64,000 nt of DNA from Palsa-601 sp963801185 (GTDB lineage Bacteria > Actinomycetota > Acidimicrobiia > Acidimicrobiales > Bog-793): contig CAWDDW010000003.1 of NCBI GenBank assembly GCA_963801185.1, forward strand, positions 2,046,001-2,110,000, read 5' to 3'. A program made the position numbers and the translations under genes. Of this stretch, positions 17,341 to 26,185 are shown piece after piece; the first letter of the stretch is position 1, and every line of letters begins with the position of its first letter. The notes beneath the pieces were generated by a model. It saw only the letters and a program-made list of their open reading frames with translations, did not search any database and was not told the origin of the DNA.

Positions 17341-19365
17341 TACTTCGAGATCTTCAAGGTCAGGGTCACCGAAGCCGTCTGGTTCGGTTTCGAGGAGTCG
17401 CTGACCACGAAGGTCACGCGTACCGTCCCGGCCTTGGTCGGCTTGCCCGAGAGCGCACCGGTGTTCCTGCCGAGCTTGATCCCGGCCGGGAGGTGCCGCG
17501 CCTTGTAGTGGATCGGAGACTTCCCACCCGAGGTCTTGATCGTGGCGGAGTAGGCCTTGCCCACCGTGCCTCCCGGCAGCGAGCTCGTGGTGATGGAGAG
17601 TGCTGGCACGGTCAACCCGTAGATGTCGGGCCCCGCGGCGCTGCCGGGGCTGCCGGCAGCGCCCGGAAGACCAGAGAGGGCGCCAGGCGAGCCGTCCGGA
17701 CCGCCCGGCGTGCCGCCCGGGCCTCCACTGCCCGCCGTGCCACCTACCGAGGCGAAGCCGCCGTCTCCCCCGGTCGCCGCGCAGCCTGAGTACGAGATCG
17801 CCTTTGCGACGACCGCGACGCTGTCGGTCGAGTAGATCGCGCCACCGGCCCCTTCGGCCCCGTCCGCACCCGGCGTGCCGTTCGTCCCGTTCGTCCCGTT
17901 GCCTCCGGCGCCTCCTGTGCCGGAGGTTCCGGATCCGGGATTCGAGATCCCGTTCCCGCCGCCGGAGCCGCCGTCCCCGCCGGCCCCGCCGTCGCCGGCG
18001 TCTCCGTCGCCGCCGTTGCCGCCGTCGCCACCGAGGGAAGTGTCGTCCGTGAACGTCGCCGACTCGATGAGCAGTGTCCCGGAGTTGTAGATCGCGCCGC
18101 CTTCACCTCTTGCAGCGGTGCCAGCTTGTCCCGCACTACCCGGGGCGGTTCCATCGGTCCCGGCGCCGCCGGCGCCGCCCTGGCCACCGGTCCCGGTTCC
18201 CGATCCCACCCCGCCGTCGCCTCCGGCCCCGCCATTCCCGCTCTCCCCGGCTCCTGCGACCCCGCCGTCGCCGCCGATACCGCCGAACGCGATGTCGGAG
18301 GAGAAGGTGGTGGTCGAGACTCGGAGCGAGCCAGAGTTGAAGATCGCCCCTCCGTACGCCGGCGCACCGTTCCCGCCGTTACCGCCATTCCCAGCGACTG
18401 GGCCACCATCTCCGGCGTCCCCGCCGTTGCCTCCGGCCGCGCCGCTAGCGTTGCCGCCAGCGGCGTAGACGCCTTGACCCCCGGCGCCGCCCCCTCCTCC
18501 AGGACCCGCGAACCCACCCCAGCCTGCCTCGCCGCCCATTCCCCCGGTCGTACCGTCCTCGTAGAACAGATCCCCTGAGAGCGACAGGGTGCCCGAAATT
18601 GGCGATGGCCCCGCCTTCGGCCTGCGAACCGTTAGCCCCATTGCCTCCGTTCGCTCCACTGCCGCCGTCGCCGCCTTTGCCGCCGGGGCCGCCCGGCCCT
18701 GAAGAGTCGGTGCCCTCGGTCCCGATTCCGCCGGTGCCGCCAAAACCGCCCTCCCCACCGTTTCCGCCCCAGCCGCCGGCACCGCCGGACGCTTCGCATT
18801 GCTGGAACGTCGAGTTCGAGATCGCGACTGTCGCCCCCTTCGCGATCTCGAAGCAACCTCCAGAGGCGGCCTTGCCGCGCGTGCCGTTCGCGCCCGGAAG
18901 GCCGTCAGTGCCGTTCTCGCCGGCTCCGCCACCGCCTGCGCCGGCCGAACCTGACTTCCCCTCGGTCCCGCTGGCACCGTCCTTGCCGTCGGTCCCGGAC
19001 TCGCCGTACTCGAAAGAGATGTGGTTGAGGGAGAGCTTGCCCCCGCTGATCTCGAACAGCCTGTGGTCAGCGTCGGTGCTCGAGAAGTCGAGTCTGATGA
19101 GGAGTGACTGCCCGCTCGCGTTGACTCCCGCCTTGCCGCTCGAGAACGTGAGGGGGGATTCGAGCTGAATCGTGCCCGAGCAGTCGACCTTGATCGAGCC
19201 CCCGGCATTGAGTGCTCCCTGCAGCGCCGCCTGCGTGCAGGTCGTCAGGGTCGTACCGCTGCCGCCGGGGCGGAGGGGGGACCCTGAGGCTAGAGCCCCG
19301 CCGCCCGAGTCGACCCCGACGACAAGCACGGCACCGACCAGGCACTTGCCCAACAGGCTCCGCAT
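17340..19365 (-). CDS. Large secreted glycine-rich beta-helix-like protein with C-terminal Ig-like domain (copy 2), frameshifted
   Basis: Paralog of the downstream gene with the same plan: signal peptide (MRSLLGKCLVGAVLVVGV), Cys-containing N-terminal block (TTCTQAALQGALNAGGSI), beta-helix-like repeats (IYNSGTLLIESATFTDDTSLGG) separated by GGxGG tracts, and a He_PIG domain (ITTSSLPGGTVGKAYSATI; SGKPTKAG). An extra T near 18598 breaks the frame; without it the protein reads IANSGTLSLSGDLF, matching copy 1. ATG 19365 is preceded by GAGAGGGG. The pair is probably a recent tandem duplication. No catalytic motif is evident. Confidence 0.78.
17615..18960 (-). repeat. Low-complexity GGN repeat tract inside copy 2
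   Basis: Same type of Gly-codon repeat as in copy 1, encoding GGxGGxGG runs. It shows the same repeat grammar as copy 1 and is a likely substrate for recombination between the two genes. Confidence 0.8.
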
Positions 19366-19499
19366 CACGGCCCCTCTCTGAGCCCTCCAGCGAAGTGGAA
19401 GGCCCGCCTTGACAGCGAGCTCCTTGCGCTCTTTTCTCGGGGCGAACCGTATCAACTGCGGCCGGGCGCTGAAAGCGGCGAACGGGCTCGGTGAGCTGG

Positions 19500-20588
19500 T
19501 CAGCCCGGCTGGCGCCGTCCCTGGGTCGCGGCGGCCCAGGCGACGGTCTCCCCGCTCGCCGAGAGGGCGACTTCAGCCCCGACCTCGACGGGCGAACGAC
19601 CGGCGCACCGGACGCGGACCGGCGCCTCGTCGTGCCCTACTTCGACTAGGAGCACGCTGTCGTGGCCGTAGTACTCACGATGGATCACCCGCCCGGCTAC
19701 GCGACCCGGGCTGGCGCCGGCGGCGCCAGTGCCGTGCGCAGCCGGCCTAAGCGACATCTGCTCGGGGCGGATCAGCACGACGACCGGGCCATCGAGCCTC
19801 GCCGTGCCGCGGGCAAGCGCCATCTCGCCGAAACGAGTCCAAGCGCTGCCGTTCGTCGCGACGCCTTCCACGAGGTTGGCCTCGCCGAGGAACCCTGCCA
19901 GCTCGGCGTCTGCGGGGCTCGCGTACAGCTTGTCAGGTGTCGCCAGCTGGCGGATCCGGCCGTGCGATATCACCCCGACCAGGTCGGCGACCGAGAGCGC
20001 TTCCTCCTGGTCGTGGGTCACGAGAACCGTGGTGATCGCCGTCGAGCGCAGAATCTGGATCACGTCTGCACGCAGAGACGCTCGCAGTCCGGCGTCGAGC
20101 GCCGAGAAGGGCTCGTCGAGCAGGACGACCCGGGGGCGTGGCGCGAGCGCACGAGCGAGCGCGACACGCTGTTGCTGGCCTCCCGACAACTCGTGCGGGT
20201 AGCGCTGACCGAGCCCGCTCATGCCGACGAGATCGAGCAGCTCATCCACCCGAGACGACTTCCGCTCGGGGCGCGGGAGGCCGAACGCGATGTTCTTCCC
20301 GACGCTCAGATGCGGGAAGAGGGCGCCTTCTTGGGCCACGTAACCGATGCCTCGGCGCTCGGGCGGGACGAAAAGGCGGTCAGCGTCGACGACGTCACCG
20401 CCGATGGAGATGGTCCCGCCGTCGGGCCGCTCGAAACCCGCCACCAACCTCAGCAACGTCGTCTTCCCACTCCCGGACTCGCCGAGCACGGCGACTACGG
20501 ACCCGTCGGCGACCTCTAGGTCGAGGCCGTCGAGCACCCGCGTACGACCGAAGGACTTCGAGACAGTGGCTAGGACGATGCTGCTCAC
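19500..20588 (-). CDS. fbpC: Iron(III) ABC transporter ATP-binding protein
   Basis: A 362-residue ATPase with Walker A GESGSGKTT, Q-loop, signature LSGGQQQRVALARAL, Walker B VVLLDEPFSALD and H-loop VTHDQ, followed by a C-terminal TOBE-type domain (VLIRPEQMSLRPA). This layout fits the FbpC/PotA-type importers. It is the last gene of a three-gene operon and overlaps the permease gene by 4 bp. It energises Fe3+ uptake together with the binding protein and permease upstream. Confidence 0.9.
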   Translation of the reverse strand: MSSIVLATVSKSFGRTRVLDGLDLEVADGSVVAVLGESGSGKTTLLRLVAGFERPDGGTISIGGDVVDADRLFVPPERRGIGYVAQEGALFPHLSVGKNIAFGLPRPERKSSRVDELLDLVGMSGLGQRYPHELSGGQQQRVALARALAPRPRVVLLDEPFSALDAGLRASLRADVIQILRSTAITTVLVTHDQEEALSVADLVGVISHGRIRQLATPDKLYASPADAELAGFLGEANLVEGVATNGSAWTRFGEMALARGTARLDGPVVVLIRPEQMSLRPAAHGTGAAGASPGRVAGRVIHREYYGHDSVLLVEVGHDEAPVRVRCAGRSPVEVGAEVALSASGETVAWAAATQGRRQPG

Positions 20589-22195
20589 GACGGGGTCGCG
20601 ACGGCACTAGGGGCGGTGGCGGTCGTGCGCGTCGATCGCCTGTCGAACCAACGGCTCAGCAGGTAGCCCGGGACTATCGACATTGCGATCATCGTCGCGG
20701 CATAGGGGGCGGCGGCGCCATATGAGACGTTCTCGGTGAAGCTCCAGAACTGCGTCGCGAGCGTTTGGACGTTGTTCGGGACCAGCAACAGGGTTGCGGT
20801 GAGCTCGGTCACTCCCGAGAGGAACACCAGGCAGAACGCCGCGGCCAGGCCAGGGGCGACGAGCGGCAAGGTGACTCGGAGCCTCACCATGACAGGACCG
20901 CTCCCGAGGGACCGGCCGATCTCCTTGAGCGCCTCGGGCGCCCGAGTGACAGAGGACCGGACAGCGACTAGGGCGAGTGGGAAGAAGATCATCGAGTAAG
21001 CCACGACGAGCAGCTCCGGGCTTTGGTACACGAACGTCATGTATCGCTCGGTGACGTACACGAGTGCCAGGGCGATGACGAGGCCCGGAAGCGCCTGCAC
21101 GATGAAGGCGCTGCGTTCGAGTGCCGCCGACCAACGCGCCGGCCGGCGTACCGCGAGGAGCGTGACGGGCAGCGCGAGCACGGTGGCGATGAGCGCCGCC
21201 AGCCCGCTGTAAAGAGCGCTGTAGCCGGCAGCAGAGGCCACCGAGACTGTTGCCGGCAACGTCGATCTGCCTCCTTGGACGAGCCAGTACAAGACGACGG
21301 CGAGCGGGAACCCGAGACCGAATCCCGTCACGCCAGCCGCGCCGAGCAGAGCGAGCGGCGTCGCTCTCCCGAGCCGGTGCCGCCTCGCGGCCCTCGCGAC
21401 CTGCGGCCCGGCGCGCTGGAGGCGCCCCCGTTCCCTGAAGAGGGCTTCACCGAGCAGGACGAGGACCGACAGGCCGACGAGGGCGAGCGAAAGCGCACAC
21501 GCTGCCGCAGTCGCGAAGCCGATCTGAAGCTCGGTGAAGATCGCAGTCGTGAAGGTCTGATACTGCAGGTTCTCGAAGGCGCCGTACTCGGCGAGGAGGG
21601 CGAGGCAGACGAGCAGGCAGCTGCCGAGCAGCGTCACGTGCGCCTGCCGGACGCTGATGCGGAGCCAGACGGACAGTCGTGAGAGACCGAGGCTGCGAGC
21701 CGCCTCTTCCTGGCCGGGATCGGCGCCGCGGAACGCCGCAGCCATCGGCAGGTAGACGAGGGGGTACAGGCCGAGGGTCATCACGAGGACGGCTCCGAAG
21801 TACCCGTGGACCGACGGGAAGATCGAGGACCACGTCCACGCGACCACGAAGTCGGGGATGACGAGCGGTAGGACGAGGAGGACCGCCCAGACGCGCCTGC
21901 CGGGCAGCGCCGTGCGCTCGGTCAGCCACGCCGCCCCCGTGCCGATGACGGCGCAGAGGAAGGTGACAGCGGCCGCGAGCCTGATCGTGTTCCAGAGCAG
22001 GCCCGCCACGATCGACCGGTCGAGCAGCGACCACACCAGCCTCCAGCCGACTTGCGTGGCCTCGAACACGAGGAAAGAGAGCGGCAGCAACAGGCCACCG
22101 ACGACGAGCACGCTTGTCCCTGACAGCACCCAGGGGAAACGGCGACGTGAACGCTCGCGAAGCAGTTGTCCAGTGCCGATCGCCGTGGCGGTCAT
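20585..22195 (-). CDS. fbpB: Iron(III) ABC transporter permease, fused two-domain type
   Basis: A 536-residue permease with about twelve helices in two BPD-transport modules, as in FbpB. Each half carries the EAA-type loop: AAFRGADPGQEEAARSLGLS in the first and SSVTRAPEALKEIGRSLG in the second. It overlaps its neighbours by 4 bp on each side (20585-20588 and 22192-22195), so the operon is translationally coupled. Confidence 0.9.
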   Translation of the reverse strand: MTATAIGTGQLLRERSRRRFPWVLSGTSVLVVGGLLLPLSFLVFEATQVGWRLVWSLLDRSIVAGLLWNTIRLAAAVTFLCAVIGTGAAWLTERTALPGRRVWAVLLVLPLVIPDFVVAWTWSSIFPSVHGYFGAVLVMTLGLYPLVYLPMAAAFRGADPGQEEAARSLGLSRLSVWLRISVRQAHVTLLGSCLLVCLALLAEYGAFENLQYQTFTTAIFTELQIGFATAAACALSLALVGLSVLVLLGEALFRERGRLQRAGPQVARAARRHRLGRATPLALLGAAGVTGFGLGFPLAVVLYWLVQGGRSTLPATVSVASAAGYSALYSGLAALIATVLALPVTLLAVRRPARWSAALERSAFIVQALPGLVIALALVYVTERYMTFVYQSPELLVVAYSMIFFPLALVAVRSSVTRAPEALKEIGRSLGSGPVMVRLRVTLPLVAPGLAAAFCLVFLSGVTELTATLLLVPNNVQTLATQFWSFTENVSYGAAAPYAATMIAMSIVPGYLLSRWFDRRSTRTTATAPSAVATPS

Positions 22196-23232
22196 GGGAT
22201 GAGACTCGCCTGGCGCATGAGCGAGACCGCGAGCGAGCCGTCACCGAGCTCGGCGATCGTGATGGGGTACGGCTTCAGGCTCGTGAGCGGGGGCTGGCCG
22301 TCTGCTGGGGCTACGCCCGGGAAGAGGGGGTACTCGAAGCTGTCGCTGTGGGCAATTATCTCTTGGCCCTTCTTGCTCACGAGGAAGGCGAGGAAGTCCT
22401 CGGCAGCCTGCAAGTGCCGAGTCGACTTCAGTATCGCCGCTCCGGATACGTCAACGACGTAGCCCGGGTCCCGCGCAGCGAAATGGGCGATAGCGGAGTG
22501 CATGGCGCGAGCGCCGATCTCTGCTCTCAGCCTGTACCAGTAGTACTGGTTGATGATTCCGATCTCGGCCTGGCCCGAGTTGACCGAGGACGTGATCGTC
22601 TCGTTGTCGGCGTACTCGTGCGCGGCACCGTTCGACCTGATGCCCTCGAGCCACTTGAGCGCGGCGTCGACCCCGTAAGCGTGTGCGACGGCTGTGACGA
22701 TCGGCTCGAAGTCGGTCTCCTCCGGGGCGATCGCGAGCTTGCCCGACCACTTCGGCGCTCCGAGGTCGAGGACCGACTTCGGGAGCTCGCTCGGTCGCAG
22801 GAGTCGGGTGTTGTAGACGAGCACGCTCACTCGGGCGGAGACGCCGACCCAGTCGCCCGAGGGCGAGTTGTAACCGCGGTTGACTGCCGACAGGGTGGCG
22901 CGGTCGACGGGGGCGAGGAGGTGCTGTCCCTGGAGGTACTCGAGCGCGGGCGAGTTCTCTGTGAAGATGACGTCGGCAGGGGAGTGGGTCCCCTCCTGGA
23001 CGATCTGGTCCGCGAGGATGTCCTCGTCGTCGGACCGAACGCTCACCGTGAAGCCGCTCTCGTGTTCGAACGCCGAGACGAGCTCGTCGGTCGTCTGGCT
23101 GTGCTGCCCGTTGTAGAGCAAGAGTGTGTCCGGGTGCCCCGCGCCGCCGCAGCCCGCCAGAGCGATGCTCACGAACGACCCGACGGCGAGGAGCGAGACG
23201 ACAGGCCGCCACCGAATGAGTTGGACCCTCAT
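22192..23232 (-). CDS. fbpA: Iron(III) ABC transporter substrate-binding lipoprotein
   Basis: A 346-residue periplasmic-type binding protein with a lipobox (SIALAGCGG; lipid-modified Cys near residue 28). The adjacent tyrosines of IGIINQYYWYRL match the Fe3+-coordinating Tyr pair of FbpA proteins, and TLLLYNGQHSQTTDEL is the typical N-terminal strand. It is the first gene of fbpABC. The upstream region has two DtxR/IdeR-like boxes, implying repression by iron. ATG 23232 is preceded by GAGGTG. Confidence 0.9.
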   Translation of the reverse strand: MRVQLIRWRPVVSLLAVGSFVSIALAGCGGAGHPDTLLLYNGQHSQTTDELVSAFEHESGFTVSVRSDDEDILADQIVQEGTHSPADVIFTENSPALEYLQGQHLLAPVDRATLSAVNRGYNSPSGDWVGVSARVSVLVYNTRLLRPSELPKSVLDLGAPKWSGKLAIAPEETDFEPIVTAVAHAYGVDAALKWLEGIRSNGAAHEYADNETITSSVNSGQAEIGIINQYYWYRLRAEIGARAMHSAIAHFAARDPGYVVDVSGAAILKSTRHLQAAEDFLAFLVSKKGQEIIAHSDSFEYPLFPGVAPADGQPPLTSLKPYPITIAELGDGSLAVSLMRQASLIP

Positions 23233-23261
23233 CGCACCTCGTCGAGTCTCGCTGAACAGGC

Positions 23262-23302
23262 AATATCAGGTGAACCTGATATTCCGTCTCAGGTTACCCT
23301 GA
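23262..23302 (-). promoter_or_regulatory. Tandem DtxR/IdeR-like iron boxes upstream of fbpABC
   Basis: Box 1 (23262-23283) is an inverted repeat with 10-bp arms AATATCAGGT and ACCTGATATT around a 2-bp centre. Box 2 (23289-23302) is TCAGGTTACCCTGA. Their centres are 23 bp apart, about two helix turns. The half-site TCAGGT/ACCTGA resembles the TTAGGT-type half-sites of DtxR/IdeR regulators. An AT-rich GATATT that could serve as the -10 lies within box 1. Confidence 0.65.
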
Positions 23303-23418
23303 ACATGCCCCCCGGTCACACCCCGAGGCCGGTCGTCCCGACCGGCCAGGCCGCAACGGTCTGCCCGAGTCGTGTTCGCCTCGAGCCGACCGCTACGGCC
23401 TGGCATTGATGGTGGAGC

Positions 23419-23760
23419 TCAGCTCCCGACGGCAGAGCCGGTGGCGGCGCTGGCTGAGCCCGAGCCCATGTTGGTGCACTTGTGGGTTGCCGGCGAGGCG
23501 GGCGTCTTCGTGCTCGTCGAGCTGGGGCCTGAGCTCGTCGATGTCGACGAGCTCTTCGTCAGCGTCGCCGTCTTCGTGGCAGCGGTCTTCGTCGTCGCCG
23601 CCTTGCTCGTCGACGCCTTCGCTGCATGCACCACACGAGTCGCGTGAGCGACCTGGTGGGTGCTCGCGGCGTCGGCGGCCGCTGCCCCGAGACCGACGGT
23701 GCCTCCAGCGACGGCAAGGCTGGCTGCAACGATGCCGAGCCGTTTGAGCTTGATTGTCAT
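23419..23760 (-). CDS. Small secreted Ala/Ser/Thr-rich protein
   Basis: A 113-residue product with a clear signal peptide (LGIVAASLAVAGGTVGLGAAAADA) and a low-complexity mature part rich in Lys, Ser, Thr and Ala (STSKAATTKTAATKTATL), ending near HKCTNMGSGS. GGAAAG precedes ATG 23760. It has no domain I can name; possibly an extracellular structural or adhesin-like peptide. The composition is coding-like but compatible with rapid divergence. Confidence 0.6.
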   Translation of the reverse strand: MTIKLKRLGIVAASLAVAGGTVGLGAAAADAASTHQVAHATRVVHAAKASTSKAATTKTAATKTATLTKSSSTSTSSGPSSTSTKTPASPATHKCTNMGSGSASAATGSAVGS

Positions 23761-23871
23761 GTCTTTCCTGTCCTTTCTCGGCGGGGCCAGGGGAGCGACC
23801 GCCTGAGAAGGACTATGCCGGGCGTGACTGTGGTGAGGTGGGGGACGACCTTGGAAATCGATCCGACTCTG

Positions 23872-25291
23872 TCAAAGCGGCGGCCGGCGCTGCGACCAGG
23901 GAGAAGCCTCTTCCAGCTGAGCCGCCACCTGGATGAGGAGGTCCTCGCGCCCGTATGCCGCAACCAGTTGGACGCCTATCGGCAAGCCGTCCGGGCTGAC
24001 ATGCAGTGGTAGCGATATGGCCGGCTGGCCGCTCACGTTGAAGTGGGTAGTGAACGGGACGAGCGATGCGGTGTGAGCCTGTGTCGCGAAGGGGTCGTCG
24101 GCAGGAGGCTCGAGCTCTCCGACGAGCGGTGGCGGCTCGCCGAGCGTCGGGGTCAGGAGGAGGTCGTGGTCCTCCCAGAACGCTGCCAGCCGGCGAGTGA
24201 AGCGGGCGCTCGCCGCGATCGCCTGAGCGAAGTCGACTGCGCTCAGGTTGCTCGCAGCTGAGGCCATTGCCCACGTGAGGGGCTCGACGTCATCAGGCCC
24301 GAGCTTCCCGGCCGAGCATCACGCCGAGACCGAGGACGCTGAGGCGGGTGTTGACGGCCCACCGGGCGATGAAACGCCTCCCGTTGTCAGGGTCGTCGAG
24401 CGCTTCGGGGTGCTCCTCGGTGACAGCGTGGCCGAGGCCCTCGAGCAGCGTGGCGGCGGAGCGAGCTGCCTCCTCGCAGTGGGGGTGAAGGGTCCCGTTC
24501 GGGGTACGGGCGAGCAGTCCTATCCTCAACTGCGCCGGGCGTTCAGCGAGCTCTTCGACGTAAGGGCGCCGCGGTGGGGGAGCGACGATCATGTCACCCG
24601 GTCCGGGGCCTGCAGTGACGTCGAGCATCGCGGCGCAGTCTCGGACCGAGCGCGTGAGCACGTGCTGGACACTGAGCCCGCTCTCGTCGCGGTTCGGCCC
24701 GGCGGTGATCCTTCCCCGCGATGGCTTCAGCCCGACGAGCCCGCACATGCTCGAAGGAATCCGGATGGAACCGCCGCCGTCGCTACCGTGCGCGACGGCA
24801 ACGAGGCCTGCGGCCACGGCGGCGGCGCTCCCGCCGCTCGATCCACCCGGCGATCGGTCAGTGTCCCACGGGTTGCGGGACGGGCCGTAGGCGTGTGGCT
24901 CGGTGACCGGTACGAGACCGAGCTCGGGCGTGTTCGTCCGCCCGAGGATGGAGAGTCCGGCCCGCCGGTAACGCGGACAGAGCCAGTCGTCGTCTTTCGC
25001 CCGATAGCCCGCGTCACGCATGGCGCGGTTGCCGTAGTGCGCTGGATCGCCCTTGGTATCGGCGAACAGGTCCTTCACGAGAAACGGGACCCCGCTGAAC
25101 GGCCCCCCCGGCAACCCCGCCTCGATCTCCGACAATGCCTCGTCGAACCGCCGGTGGATCACAGCGTTCGTCTCGCCGTCGACCGCCTCTATCCGAGAGA
25201 TGGCTGCTTCGGCCAGCTCGCGGGCGCTGACGGCGCGCGAACGAACGAGCTCGGCCTGAGCAGTCGCGTCGAGCCACATCAGGTCGTCCAT
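23872..25291 (-). CDS. Amidase signature family hydrolase, frameshifted
   Basis: An enzyme of the amidase-signature (Ser-cisSer-Lys) family that hydrolyses a C-N amide bond. Catalytic Lys is in FLVKDLFAD; the Gly/Ser loop is SPGGSSGGSAAAVAAG with HGSDGGGSIRIPSSMCGL and GLKPSRGRI after it. The C-terminus (AISLPLHVSPDGLPIGVQLV) lies in another frame. One extra G in a GGG run near 24299 splits the gene; removing it gives REARPDDVEPLTWAMAS. The length (about 473 residues) fits general amidases. It is not GatA judging by context, as no gatB or gatC is near. It appears to be leaderless. Confidence 0.87.
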
Positions 25292-25298
25292 CGGGCCG

Positions 25299-25304
25299 AC
25301 CTTA
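25299..25304 (-). promoter_or_regulatory. Leaderless -10 box (amidase)
   Basis: TAAGGT lies 7 nt before ATG 25291 on the minus strand, placing transcription start at or next to the start codon. Confidence 0.5.
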
Positions 25305-25305
25305 G

Positions 25306-26124
25306 CTATGAGCCGCCGGGCGACGCCATCACTGTCAGGGTTCCGACCATGAACCTGTGAATGGTGCAGAGATACCGGTATCTGCCTGGCTTCTCGGGCG
25401 CGACCACCTCTTTCGTGGTGCCCGGAGGGATCGGCCCGGTGTTGAAGCTGACCGTGCTCGTGGCGGTGAAGGTGTGGGTGACGGAGTCCTCATTCTTCAC
25501 GAAGATCCGCTCGCCTGCCGTGACAGTCGCGCTCATGGGGTGGAAGGCGAAGTTCTTTATGACGATCGTAAGAGAGCCCCCGGTTGTCGCTCCTTGGTTT
25601 CCCGTCGGCGGGGCCGAGCTAACCGCGCCTCCCCCCGCCTCGGCGAAGACGAACAAGACAATTGCCAGGGCGTTCAACAACCCGAGGAGAATCGGGGCAG
25701 ACCTCGGCGAGGCCGGGCCTCCCGCTCCGATCGCGATCGCTCCGAGCAGGACGAAGGCCACCAACTCGACGATCCCTGCCACCACCCCGGCTTGGGTCTG
25801 GGTCTCGTGGAAGCCGAACATGCCGAACTGAAGGCTGATGAGGTACCCGCCGACAGTGGCGAGCGAGAAGCCGGCCGCCGCTGCGGCCACGAGCCGCCCG
25901 GCAACCCGATCCGCCACCGGGAGGGTGGCGACAAGAGAGATCGCAAGCACGAAGGCCGATGCGACCTGCCCGAGGAACATCCACCCGATCGTGGGGATGT
26001 GGCGGTAGCCGGTGAGGTACAAGTCGAGGTGGATCGCACCGCTCGAGACGATGAGCACGGCCGACACCAACCGCAGTGGCACCGACCCACTCGCCCGGTG
26101 TGCCGCCAACCGCTCTGTGCTCAC
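25306..26124 (-). CDS. Multi-helix membrane protein with C-terminal cupredoxin domain
   Basis: A 272-residue fusion: four or five membrane helices (about residues 18-160, for example LVSAVLIVSSGAIHLDLYL and IVELVAFVLLGAIAIGAG), a short linker and a plastocyanin-like domain. Type 1 copper ligands are visible: His in NFAFHPMSATV and/or VTHTFTA, and Cys-His-Met in YLCTIHRFMVG. The copper domain should face outside. It may pass electrons between membrane carriers and an extracytoplasmic partner, or handle copper. Start GTG 26124. Its stop lies 14 nt upstream of the amidase start. Confidence 0.78.
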   Translation of the reverse strand: MSTERLAAHRASGSVPLRLVSAVLIVSSGAIHLDLYLTGYRHIPTIGWMFLGQVASAFVLAISLVATLPVADRVAGRLVAAAAAGFSLATVGGYLISLQFGMFGFHETQTQAGVVAGIVELVAFVLLGAIAIGAGGPASPRSAPILLGLLNALAIVLFVFAEAGGGAVSSAPPTGNQGATTGGSLTIVIKNFAFHPMSATVTAGERIFVKNEDSVTHTFTATSTVSFNTGPIPPGTTKEVVAPEKPGRYRYLCTIHRFMVGTLTVMASPGGS

Positions 26125-26185
26125 GCAGGTCTTACGTCGCAGAGGCCTCGAGGGATGGCGCGGCCGTCCCGCGAGCTCCCGCTCA

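Noticed and set aside
15415..19412. Long Pro/Arg-rich open frames on the plus strand opposite the glycine-rich genes
   Set aside because: They are the antisense of GGN repeats, which cannot produce stops easily; the minus-strand products have signal peptides and domains.
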